From: AP-15 sp963785565
GTDB lineage: Bacteria; Pseudomonadota; Alphaproteobacteria; ATCC43930; CGMCC-115725
Assembly (NCBI GenBank): GCA_963785565.1
Contig: CAWAVV010000013.1
Coordinates: forward strand, 62,001-126,000
Length of the DNA stretch: 64,000 nucleotides
Direction: 5' to 3'
Below are positions 9,338 through 16,743 of the stretch, piece after piece; position 1 is the stretch's first letter, and each line of letters opens with the position of its first letter. A program made the position numbers and the translations under genes. The notes beneath the pieces were generated by a model, which was given only the letters and a program-made list of their open reading frames with translations, did not search any database and was not told the origin of the DNA.

Positions 9338-10567
9338 TTATTGCAGGGTCGGATTGGGTGGCGGTTGCGGCGGCGGCGAGCCGGTGACCGCGACCTGCGC
9401 ACCGTTCTGCACTTTGACCTGGCCCGCGGCTACGATTTGCTCGCCGGGCTTGAGCCCATCGAGGATCGCCACCTTGTCGTCCCAGCGTGCTCCGGTCTTG
9501 ACCGGCGTGCGCACCGCTTTGAGGACCGGGTTGCCCTGGGTGTCCTTGCCGTCTTGGCGGATTACATACACACTGTCGCCATAAAGTGTGTACTCGACCG
9601 CGGTCTCGGGCACGACGATCGTATCGGGTTGCGGCGGCAGCACGACCGCGGCGTTGACAAACATCCCCGGCAACAATGCGTCGTCCGGATTGGGCATCGT
9701 CGCCTGGACCTCGATCGTCCGCGTATCGGGGCTGAGCTGCGGCTCGATCGTCGTGACCTTGGCGACGAAGTTTCGGCCGGGAAACGCGTCGGAGGTGACG
9801 TTGACCCGCTGCCCGACCGAAATCTGCGGACGGATCTGCGACGGCAAGGTAAAATTTACATAGAGCATCGACAGATCGGTCAGGGTCACGATCGGCGCGC
9901 CGGGGTTGAGATATTGGCCTAGATCAATCTGGCGAATGCCGAGCTGGCCGCTGAACGGGGCTCGGATCAATTTCTGCGCGATGACCGCCTCGGTCTTTTG
10001 AATGAGCGCATTCATCTGCTCGAGCTGGCTCTGGTTCTGGTCGACGGTCTCTTGCGGCGTGAACTGGCGTTTGACCAACAGCTTGGAGCGCGCGAGCGTG
10101 ATCTCCGCGAGTTTCGCCTGCGCCTGGTAATTGGCGAGATCGCCGCGATCCGGCGCGTCGTTGATTTGCACCAGCGGGTCGCCGGCCTTCACCATCTGTC
10201 CTGGCTCGAAAAAGATTTTGGTGACGCGCCCGCCGACCTCGGGGTTGACCGTTACCTGGTGTACCGCGGTGATCGAGCCGATGCCCGGGGCAAAGCGCGG
10301 AACTGATTGGGTATGGACCACGACGGCGCTGATCTGCGCCGGCGGCGGTTTGTTGTGCGCGAAAAAATTGGCGATGGCCTGCGAGCGGAAACGATTGAAT
10401 TCGTAGAGACCGCCGAGCACGACGACCAGCAGCAACGTGACGATGACCAGCCACCGCACCGTCTTTGGCCGCGGCGTGGTACCGCCGCGGCTATCGCCGC
10501 CCGCACGCGCAGCCGGTTCGGGCGCCAGCGCTTGCGACGTTCTGTTCGCCAACTGTTCACCGTCCAT
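9338..10567 (-). CDS. RND efflux periplasmic adaptor (AcrA/MexA-like, membrane-anchored)
   Basis: From the ATG at 10567 (GGGAGCAG ribosome site 5 bases upstream) the protein has 409 residues. A cytoplasmic N-terminus precedes one transmembrane helix (VRWLVIVTLLLVVVLGGLYEF). Then come the lipoyl halves (GGRVTKIFFEPGQMVKAGDPL and LIRAPFSGQLGIRQIDLGQYL), a coiled-coil hairpin and a beta-barrel domain, ending with a Pro-rich tail. It links the pump encoded downstream to an outer-membrane channel. Its start overlaps the end of the TetR gene by a few bases, so regulator, adaptor and pump form one autoregulated operon. Confidence 0.92.
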   Translation of the reverse strand: MDGEQLANRTSQALAPEPAARAGGDSRGGTTPRPKTVRWLVIVTLLLVVVLGGLYEFNRFRSQAIANFFAHNKPPPAQISAVVVHTQSVPRFAPGIGSITAVHQVTVNPEVGGRVTKIFFEPGQMVKAGDPLVQINDAPDRGDLANYQAQAKLAEITLARSKLLVKRQFTPQETVDQNQSQLEQMNALIQKTEAVIAQKLIRAPFSGQLGIRQIDLGQYLNPGAPIVTLTDLSMLYVNFTLPSQIRPQISVGQRVNVTSDAFPGRNFVAKVTTIEPQLSPDTRTIEVQATMPNPDDALLPGMFVNAAVVLPPQPDTIVVPETAVEYTLYGDSVYVIRQDGKDTQGNPVLKAVRTPVKTGARWDDKVAILDGLKPGEQIVAAGQVKVQNGAQVAVTGSPPPQPPPNPTLQ

Positions 10568-11273
10568 CGGCTGCTCCCGTGGCAGGGGATGCGAGTTCGA
10601 GCGGGTTCTGCGCACTGGTGGCGAGCGCCGCGGCAACCGCCGAATCCGTCATGCCGATGCCGCGCAGGACGAACCAGGTGGTCTCGTCAATCAGCGCAAT
10701 CAGCGTCCCCTGATAGGTCAAGCAGGCATGCGCGGGCAAACAGACGAACGCCATCATCGCGGCGACATGATGGCCGAACCAAAAGCGGTTGGCCGATGCG
10801 ATCGGACCGAAAACGAGATCGCCGGCCGCCGCCGCCGCCTCGATCGAAGCCGCGAACAGTGGCTGGACCCGTTCGAAAATCGTTTCAAACATTTCGCGCG
10901 CGTACTCGCCGTCCTCCAGAAAGCTGTGCAACACGAGCCGCAACCGCGAGTCGCGCTCGGCCCGGTCAGCTTCGCCGGCGAGCAGGAAATATCGCACCAT
11001 GTAGTGGATCATGCGAACGAGGGTGAAGGTCGACGGCTCCAGCGCGGCCAGCCGCTCGAGCACCGGGTCGCCTTCGCAGCCGAGCCGCAAAATCTCGCTG
11101 TAAAGATGCTTCTTGCTCGGGAAGTGGCGAAACAGCAGCCCCTCGGAAATGTTCGCCGCCTCGGCGAGCTCGCGTGTCGTCGTTCCGGCGAACCCTTTTC
11201 GGGCAAACAGCGGAACCGCCGCTGCGACGATGGTCTTGTGCCGCTCGTCGCTGTCCAATCGCACGGTAGCCAT
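10557..11273 (-). CDS. TetR/AcrR-family repressor of the adjacent efflux operon
   Basis: The 238-residue product has a TetR helix-turn-helix at residues about 12-58 (IVAAAVPLFARKGFAGTTTR, ELAEAANISEGLLFRHF), followed by an all-helical ligand-binding and dimer domain of typical length. It is the first gene of the minus-strand efflux operon. A perfect 16-bp palindrome sits 10 bases upstream of its start codon, the expected place for an autoregulatory operator. The likely role, inferred from position, is to repress the operon until a pump substrate binds. The ligand is unknown. Confidence 0.9.
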   Translation of the reverse strand: MATVRLDSDERHKTIVAAAVPLFARKGFAGTTTRELAEAANISEGLLFRHFPSKKHLYSEILRLGCEGDPVLERLAALEPSTFTLVRMIHYMVRYFLLAGEADRAERDSRLRLVLHSFLEDGEYAREMFETIFERVQPLFAASIEAAAAAGDLVFGPIASANRFWFGHHVAAMMAFVCLPAHACLTYQGTLIALIDETTWFVLRGIGMTDSAVAAALATSAQNPLELASPATGAADGR

Positions 11274-11283
11274 GGCGCGAGCG

Positions 11284-11299
11284 AAGTAAGCGCTTACTT
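11284..11299. promoter_or_regulatory. perfect 16-bp palindrome, candidate TetR operator
   Basis: AAGTAAGCGCTTACTT is fully self-complementary and lies between the tetR start (11273) and the divergent ettA gene. Operators of TetR/AcrR repressors are commonly palindromes of this size with a TAAGCGCTTA-like centre. Binding is inferred from position and symmetry only. Confidence 0.75.
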
Positions 11300-11408
11300 A
11301 CCAGATGTCAAGCGGTGTGCCGCGATCGCACAAAGGGCTTGACCCCGCTGGTCAAGCGCCGCACGCAGACTACGACTTACGTGCAACGCAGTTCCCGAGG
11401 TTCTCCCA

Positions 11409-13091
11409 ATGGCAGCCTACCAGTACATCTATGTGATGAAGGGGCTGAGCAAGGCCTATCCCGGCGGCCGCGAGGTGCTGCGGAATATCTGGCTGTCGTT
11501 CTTGCCCGGCGCCAAGATCGGGGTGCTCGGCGCCAACGGAGCCGGCAAATCAACTCTGCTGCGGATCATGGCCGGCCTAGAACGCGACTTTGCCGGCGAA
11601 GCCTGGGCGGCGGAGGGGGCGCGGGTCGGCTATCTGGCGCAGGAGCCCACGCTCGATCCGTCCAAGGACGTGTTTGGCAACGTCATCGAGGGGCTCTCCG
11701 AAACCAAGGCACTGCTCGACCGGTTCGAGGCGATCAGCGCGCGCTTCGCCGAAGAGCTGTCGCCCGACGAGATGGAAGCGCTGATTACCGAACAAGGAGA
11801 TCTGCAGGAAAAGATTGATCAGGCCGATGGCTGGGAACTCGACCGCGCCGTCGAGATCGCGATGGATGCACTCCGCTGCCCGCCCGGCGAGGCCGAGGTG
11901 ACCACTCTCTCCGGCGGCGAACGGCGCCGCGTGGCGTTGTGCCGACTCTTGCTGCAACGCCCCGATCTGCTGCTTCTCGATGAACCGACCAACCATCTCG
12001 ACGCCGAATCGGTCGCCTGGCTGCAGCGCTTTCTCGAAGACTACCCAGGCACTGTCGTCACCGTCACCCATGACCGCTATTTTCTCGACGAGGTCGCCGG
12101 CTGGATCCTCGAGCTCGATCGCGGCCGCGGCATCCCGTTCGAGGGCAATTATTCGAGCTGGCTCGAGCAAAAGCAGCAGCGGCTCGCTCAGGAAGGCCGA
12201 CAGGAGGAGGCGCGCCAGCGCACTCTCGAACGCGAACTCGAATGGGTGCGGCAAAGCCCGCGGGCGCGCCAGGCGAAGAGCAAGGCGCGGCTCTCGGCTT
12301 ATGAGTCGCTGGTCGCCGAGAGCCGGGAGAAGGCGCCCGAGACCGCGCAAATCGTGCTCCCGCCAGGACCGCGGCTCGGCGATCTGGTGATTAGCGCCGA
12401 ACGGGTCGCCAAGGGTTTTGGCGACCGGCTGCTGATCGAGGCGCTCGATTTTCGACTGCCGCCGGGCGGGATCGTCGGCGTGATCGGCCCGAACGGAGCC
12501 GGCAAGACGACGCTCCTGAAATTGATAACGCGACAGGATACGGCCGACAGCGGCAGCTTTCGCGTCGGCGACACGGTCAAACTCGGCTATGTCGATCAGT
12601 CGCGGGACACACTCGCGCCGGCCGCCACGGTGTGGCAGGAGATTTCAGGCGGGCGCGACGAGATCGATCTCGGCCGCCGCAAAATCGCCAGCCGCGCCTA
12701 TTGCGCGCTGTTCAATTTCCGCGGCGCCGACCAGCAGAAAAAGGTCGGGCAGCTGTCGGGCGGGGAGCGCAATCGCGTCCATCTCGCCAAGATGCTCAAA
12801 GAGGGCGCCAATGTGCTGCTGCTCGACGAGCCGACCAACGATCTCGACGTCGACACCTTGCGGGCGCTTGAAGAGGCGCTGCTCGAATTTGCCGGCTGCG
12901 CCGTCGTCGTCACCCATGATCGCTGGTTTCTCGACCGTGTCGCCACCCACATTCTCGCTTTCGAGGGCGACAGCCAAATCGTCTGGTTCGAAGGGAATTA
13001 TGCCGATTACGAAGCCGACCGCCGCCGCCGGCTCGGCAGCGACGCCGATCAGCCGCATCGCATCCGTTATAAGCCGCTGATGCGCGCGTGA
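11409..13091 (+). CDS. ettA: EttA-type ABC-F translation factor
   Basis: The 560-residue soluble protein has two tandem ABC ATPase domains and no membrane segments. The first has Walker A GANGAGKST, signature LSGGERRRVAL and Walker B DLLLLDEPTNHLD. The second has GPNGAGKTT, LSGGERNRVHL and NVLLLDEPTNDLD. Between them lies the charged P-site tRNA-interacting motif linker (about residues 240-300, rich in Gln, Glu and Arg). The length and the opening YQYIYVMKGLSKAYPGGREV match EttA. It binds the ribosomal E site and tunes the first peptide bond to the ATP/ADP ratio. It reads away from tetR and shares the intergenic region with the palindrome. Confidence 0.95.
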   Translation: MAAYQYIYVMKGLSKAYPGGREVLRNIWLSFLPGAKIGVLGANGAGKSTLLRIMAGLERDFAGEAWAAEGARVGYLAQEPTLDPSKDVFGNVIEGLSETKALLDRFEAISARFAEELSPDEMEALITEQGDLQEKIDQADGWELDRAVEIAMDALRCPPGEAEVTTLSGGERRRVALCRLLLQRPDLLLLDEPTNHLDAESVAWLQRFLEDYPGTVVTVTHDRYFLDEVAGWILELDRGRGIPFEGNYSSWLEQKQQRLAQEGRQEEARQRTLERELEWVRQSPRARQAKSKARLSAYESLVAESREKAPETAQIVLPPGPRLGDLVISAERVAKGFGDRLLIEALDFRLPPGGIVGVIGPNGAGKTTLLKLITRQDTADSGSFRVGDTVKLGYVDQSRDTLAPAATVWQEISGGRDEIDLGRRKIASRAYCALFNFRGADQQKKVGQLSGGERNRVHLAKMLKEGANVLLLDEPTNDLDVDTLRALEEALLEFAGCAVVVTHDRWFLDRVATHILAFEGDSQIVWFEGNYADYEADRRRRLGSDADQPHRIRYKPLMRA

Positions 13092-13129
13092 CCGAGCGGC
13101 TGCAAGCGCCTCGCCGGCTTCGGATCGGG

Positions 13130-13741
13130 TCAGCGCAGACCGGCGGCCTCGGTCTTTTGCCGCAACGCCGTGATCAGACCCTGTACCTGTCCGCCATTGC
13201 GCTGGATCACCGAGGCAAATTCGGAGCGCTGGGTTACCGCCATGCTGACGCCCTCGACGACGACGTCGCTGATCTTGTAGGCGCCGTCATGCGGGGTCAG
13301 CAACCAATCGACCTTGGCTGGCGGCGCACCGTTGGGACGCACGATCTCGCTCGACACAACCGATCCGTCGGGTGCGGGTTTGCTGCCTGTCACACGCAGG
13401 GTTTCGCCGCTGTATTCCGCCAGCCGGTTGCTGTAGGCGAGGGCGATATAATCGGCGAACACCTTAACGAATTCCTGCTGCTGCGGCTCGGTAGCGAGGC
13501 GCCAGTAGCGGCCGAGGACGAAACGGGCAATGCCGGGAACGTCAAAATCCTCGCTGAACAGTTGGCGAAACCGGGCAACCCTCCGATTCGGATCGACGTT
13601 GTTGCCGAGCACTTCGAGCGCCTGGTTCCCAAGGCTGGTGACCACGGCGGCCGGGTCGGCGGCCGTTGCCGCGGGGCCTGCCGAATTCAAGATGCCGACG
13701 AACAGAACGCAAGCGCCGGCAAGAAACCAACGTCGCATCAT
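13130..13741 (-). CDS. mlaC: MlaC/Ttg2D-family periplasmic phospholipid-binding protein
   Basis: A 203-residue exported protein with a signal peptide (MMRRWFLAGACVLFVGIL, cleavage near ATAAD). The MlaC fold pattern follows: a helical start (ALEVLGNNVDPNRRVARFRQLF), FDVPGIARFVLGRYWRLAT, and a C-terminal beta/helix portion (YKISDVVVEGVSMAVTQRSEF). MlaC shuttles phospholipid between the outer-membrane MlaA complex and the inner-membrane MlaFEDB transporter. Its start overlaps the last base of the mlaA stop, so the two genes are coupled. mlaFED are not in this window. Confidence 0.92.
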   Translation of the reverse strand: MMRRWFLAGACVLFVGILNSAGPAATAADPAAVVTSLGNQALEVLGNNVDPNRRVARFRQLFSEDFDVPGIARFVLGRYWRLATEPQQQEFVKVFADYIALAYSNRLAEYSGETLRVTGSKPAPDGSVVSSEIVRPNGAPPAKVDWLLTPHDGAYKISDVVVEGVSMAVTQRSEFASVIQRNGGQVQGLITALRQKTEAAGLR

Positions 13742-14622
13742 TACCGGGTAACCTCGGAGCCGTTTCGCGCTGTGGAGACAACAGCCGCCACCGGCGGGTG
13801 GTTCACGCTCGCTTCCGGCGATGCTGGGCTGACGTTCTGACTGAAGCCGGCCGGCGGCGGCAGGTTCTTCCTTTCGCCGCGGATCAATGCGGCTCGGCGC
13901 TGCCGATAGAGCGAGCGGATTGTCGCATAATAGTCGAGCGAGGTGCGCTCGATATCAGCGAGCGCGTCGAGGTAGCGCGCCCGCTGATCGATGCCGCTGA
14001 CCCCGCCCCGCACGTAAGGAATCCAATAGAGGGTCCAGGGTTCGCCGGAGACGAGCCTGTTCCAGGGATCGCCAAACGCCTCGGCCGCCTGACCGCCGAG
14101 ATCGCGCGCGTTGGACGGGCCGAGGACCGGCACTACGAGATAAGGACCCTCTGGGATGCCCCAAACGCCCAGGGTCACGCCCAGATCCTCCTCGTGGTAC
14201 GGAATCCCCCAGCGCCCGGCGACATCGACAAGACCGGCCATCCCGATGGTCGAATTGAGCACGAAGCGGATGATCGTATCCTTGGCGTGTCCAATATTGC
14301 CCTGCAAGGTGTCGTTGGCGAAGATCAGCGGCGCCCGGAGATTGATCAGAAAATCGCGCAACGAGTTGCGGACCGGAGCCGGCAGTGAGGCACGATAGGC
14401 TCTTGCCACCGGGGCGAGCACATGGCGATCGACAACTTGGTTGAAATCAAAAATCTTGCGGTTGGTATCTTCGAACGGGTCGTTGAAGTCTTCCCCCACG
14501 ACGGCCGCCTGCTGCGGATTTTCGGGCGTCGTGGCGCAGCCCGAGACGATCAGGGCGAGCACAATGAACGGCCCCATCAAGGTAAGACGCAGCGCACGAA
14601 CGTTCATTGATTGAGCTCGCAT
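13741..14622 (-). CDS. mlaA: MlaA/VacJ outer-membrane lipoprotein
   Basis: A 293-residue precursor with a lipoprotein signal ending in the lipobox IVSGC (about residue 29). The VacJ core follows: DPFEDTNRKIFDFNQVVDRHV, then RNSLRDFLINLRAPLIFANDTLQG, the loop GIPYHEEDLGVTLGVWGIPEGPYLVVPVLGPS, and a C-terminal Pro-rich extension. MlaA removes misplaced phospholipid from the outer leaflet of the outer membrane and passes it to MlaC, encoded immediately downstream. The start at 14622 has GGGAG about 8 bases upstream; an internal ATG at 14607 is a weaker alternative. Confidence 0.94.
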   Translation of the reverse strand: MRAQSMNVRALRLTLMGPFIVLALIVSGCATTPENPQQAAVVGEDFNDPFEDTNRKIFDFNQVVDRHVLAPVARAYRASLPAPVRNSLRDFLINLRAPLIFANDTLQGNIGHAKDTIIRFVLNSTIGMAGLVDVAGRWGIPYHEEDLGVTLGVWGIPEGPYLVVPVLGPSNARDLGGQAAEAFGDPWNRLVSGEPWTLYWIPYVRGGVSGIDQRARYLDALADIERTSLDYYATIRSLYRQRRAALIRGERKNLPPPAGFSQNVSPASPEASVNHPPVAAVVSTARNGSEVTR

Positions 14623-14735
14623 AAGGTTGGCGTCTCCCAGGGCGCGAGATATTTGCGGGAAATCGGCGGTAGCGGCAAGGGGTTACTTGTTCCACCCGGC
14701 AACCCCTGACGCGGCTTATACAAATTCCCTTGCGG

Positions 14736-14757
14736 ACATAAAGATATCTGTATATGT
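14736..14757. promoter_or_regulatory. AT-rich imperfect palindrome upstream of the ArsR-metF-metH operon
   Basis: ACATAAAGATA (14736-14746) faces TCTGTATATGT (14747-14757), matching at 8 of 11 positions in inverted orientation, in otherwise GC-rich DNA. It ends 31 bases before the ATG of the ArsR-type gene. ArsR/SmtB regulators bind such AT-rich dyads near their promoters, so it is a candidate autoregulatory site. The TATATG part could also serve as a -10 element. Confidence 0.5.
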
Positions 14758-14788
14758 TGCAGTGGGCAGTCAGGGAAGAATCGGATCG

Positions 14789-15793
14789 ATGGATCATCTC
14801 TTAACGGCGCTACGGGCTGTTGCCGAACCGACTCGGCTGCGGCTCGTTGTGCTGTGCGCCCGTGGCGAGCTGACCGTCAGCGAGCTGACCCAGATCCTTG
14901 GGCAGAGCCAGCCCCGCGTATCGCGGCATCTAAAGCTATTATGCGACGCCGGCCTGCTCGACCGTTTCCGCGAGGGAAGTTGGGTCTTTTATCGTTTGAG
15001 CCAATCGACCCCAGCCAGCACCTTGGCGCGGCAATTGGTTGCTGCGTGCGGCGAGGCCGATCCGACGATCGCCCTCGATCTCCAGCGGCTCGGCGCGATC
15101 AAGCAGCAGCGCGCCGATCTCGCCAGCGCGTATTTCCGCGAGAACGCCGCGCAGTGGCATCGGATCCGCTCCCTCTATGTCGACGAGCGCGAGGTCGAGG
15201 CGGCGCTGGTCGAGATCATCGCCGCGGCCGACCCGCGCGATCTGCTCGACATCGGCACTGGTACCGGGCGAATGCTCGAGATCCTGGCGCCGCGGGTCGA
15301 ACATGCGCTCGGCATCGACCAATCGCGCGAAATGCTGTCAGTGGCGCGGGTCAATCTCGAACAGGCGGGGTTGGTAAATGGTCGGGTCCGTCGTGACGAC
15401 ATGTACCAGCTGGCGCTGCCCGATGGGTCCTTCGACGCGGTCGTGATCCATCAAGTCCTGCATTACGCCGACCGGCCGGCCGCGGCGATCGCCGAAGCGG
15501 CCAGGGTATTGCGGCCCAGCGGGATCCTGGTGCTTGTCGATTTTGCGCCGCACGCGCTGGAATTTCTGCGCGACGAGCACGCCCATCGCCGTCTCGGCTT
15601 TGGCGATGCCGAGATCGCCCAATGGTGCCGCGCCGCCGGCCTCGATCCCGCTCCCTCGCGCGCGTTGCCGGGTGATCCGCTGACGGTTGTGATCTGGACC
15701 GGGCACCGGCGCGCGGCGGCGGCTGATCGGCAATCTGGCGGGGATGTGCGCGCGGTGGCGCGGACCGCGCTCGTCGAGGGGGAGCTGCGCTGA
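14789..15793 (+). CDS. ArsR/SmtB regulator fused to a SAM-dependent methyltransferase
   Basis: From the ATG at 14789 (GGGAAG upstream) the protein has 334 residues. Residues 1-90 are an ArsR-type winged helix (LRAVAEPTRLRLVVLCARGE, LTVSELTQILGQSQPRVSRH). The second half is a class I methyltransferase with the SAM-binding motif LLDIGTGTGRMLEILA and the later FDAVVIHQVLHYADRP. No obvious metal-binding Cys pair is seen in the regulator part. Its stop overlaps the metF start (TGATG), so it is cotranslated with metF and lies upstream of metH. A plausible role, by inference, is to sense SAM or S-adenosylhomocysteine and set methionine-cycle expression. Confidence 0.88.
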   Translation: MDHLLTALRAVAEPTRLRLVVLCARGELTVSELTQILGQSQPRVSRHLKLLCDAGLLDRFREGSWVFYRLSQSTPASTLARQLVAACGEADPTIALDLQRLGAIKQQRADLASAYFRENAAQWHRIRSLYVDEREVEAALVEIIAAADPRDLLDIGTGTGRMLEILAPRVEHALGIDQSREMLSVARVNLEQAGLVNGRVRRDDMYQLALPDGSFDAVVIHQVLHYADRPAAAIAEAARVLRPSGILVLVDFAPHALEFLRDEHAHRRLGFGDAEIAQWCRAAGLDPAPSRALPGDPLTVVIWTGHRRAAAADRQSGGDVRAVARTALVEGELR

Positions 15794-16731
15794 TGAGCGG
15801 GAATTTCGCTTCGGGGCTGTCGCGCGGCCGGCTGGCCGCCGACCCGGTCGTCGATTTCGATGCCGGTCCGCCGCGCGTTTCGTTTGAATTCTTTCCGCCA
15901 AAGACGGCGGAGATGGAGCTGCGGCTGTGGGAGGTGATCAAGCGGCTCGAACCATTGGCGCCGCGCTTTGTCTCGGTGACCTACGGTGCTGGCGGATCGA
16001 CCCGAGAGCGTACCCATGCGACGGTCCGCCGCATCCGCCATGAGACCGCCCTCGAACCCGCGGCGCATTTGACTTGCGTCGCGGCGACCCGGGCCGAGAT
16101 CGATGCGGTTGCATGGGATTACTGGCAGGCGGGCATTCGCCACATCGTCGCTCTGCGCGGCGACCCCCTGACCGGCGGACAGGCTTATGCGCCGCAGCCC
16201 GGGGGGTATCACTACGCCGCCGATCTTGTCTCCGGCCTTAGAAACGTCGCCGATTTCGAGATCAGTGTCGCCGCCTATCCCGAGACCCATCCCGAGGCGG
16301 AAAGCGCCGAGCGCGATCTCGACAACCTCAAGCGCAAGGTCGATGCCGGCGCCACCCGCGCGATCACCCAGTACTTTTTCGATGTCGACCTCTTTCTGCG
16401 CTTTCGCGACCGCGCTGCGACGGCCGGGATCGTGGTCCCGATCGTTCCGGGTATTCTGCCGGTCACAAATTTCGCGCAAGTCAAAAAGTTCAGCGCCGCT
16501 TGCGGGGCCTCGATCCCGGCCTGGATGCAGCGGCATTTCGATGGGCTCGACGACGATCCCGACACGCGGCGGCTGGTCGCCGCCTCGATCGCCGCCGAGC
16601 AGTGCCGGCGTTTGCATGCCGAGGGGGTGCACGAATTTCATTTTTACACTTTGAACCGCGCCGACCTGATCGTCGCGATCTGCCACCTGCTCGGCGTACG
16701 CGCGAGCAAGCCCGCCGCCGCGGCGGTCTGA
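15793..16731 (+). CDS. metF: methylenetetrahydrofolate reductase
   Basis: The 312-residue TIM-barrel flavoprotein reduces 5,10-methylene-THF to 5-methyl-THF. Diagnostic segments are VSFEFFPPKTAEM near the N-terminus, FVSVTYGAGGSTRERT, HLTCVAATRAEIDA, HIVALRGDP, FDVDLFLRFRDR and the C-terminal FHFYTLNRADL. It supplies the methyl donor used by MetH, encoded 12 bases downstream. The start ATG overlaps the stop of the ArsR-methyltransferase gene by 1-2 bases, showing one operon. The sequence is intact and of normal length. Confidence 0.96.
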   Translation: MSGNFASGLSRGRLAADPVVDFDAGPPRVSFEFFPPKTAEMELRLWEVIKRLEPLAPRFVSVTYGAGGSTRERTHATVRRIRHETALEPAAHLTCVAATRAEIDAVAWDYWQAGIRHIVALRGDPLTGGQAYAPQPGGYHYAADLVSGLRNVADFEISVAAYPETHPEAESAERDLDNLKRKVDAGATRAITQYFFDVDLFLRFRDRAATAGIVVPIVPGILPVTNFAQVKKFSAACGASIPAWMQRHFDGLDDDPDTRRLVAASIAAEQCRRLHAEGVHEFHFYTLNRADLIVAICHLLGVRASKPAAAAV

Positions 16732-16743
16732 ACGGAGCCGGCT

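Noticed and set aside
14623..14788. SAM or cobalamin riboswitch before the metF-metH operon
   Set aside because: The leader is only about 160 bases, and I could not find a SAM-II/SAH core or the cobalamin B12 box. The AT-rich dyad explains regulation more simply.
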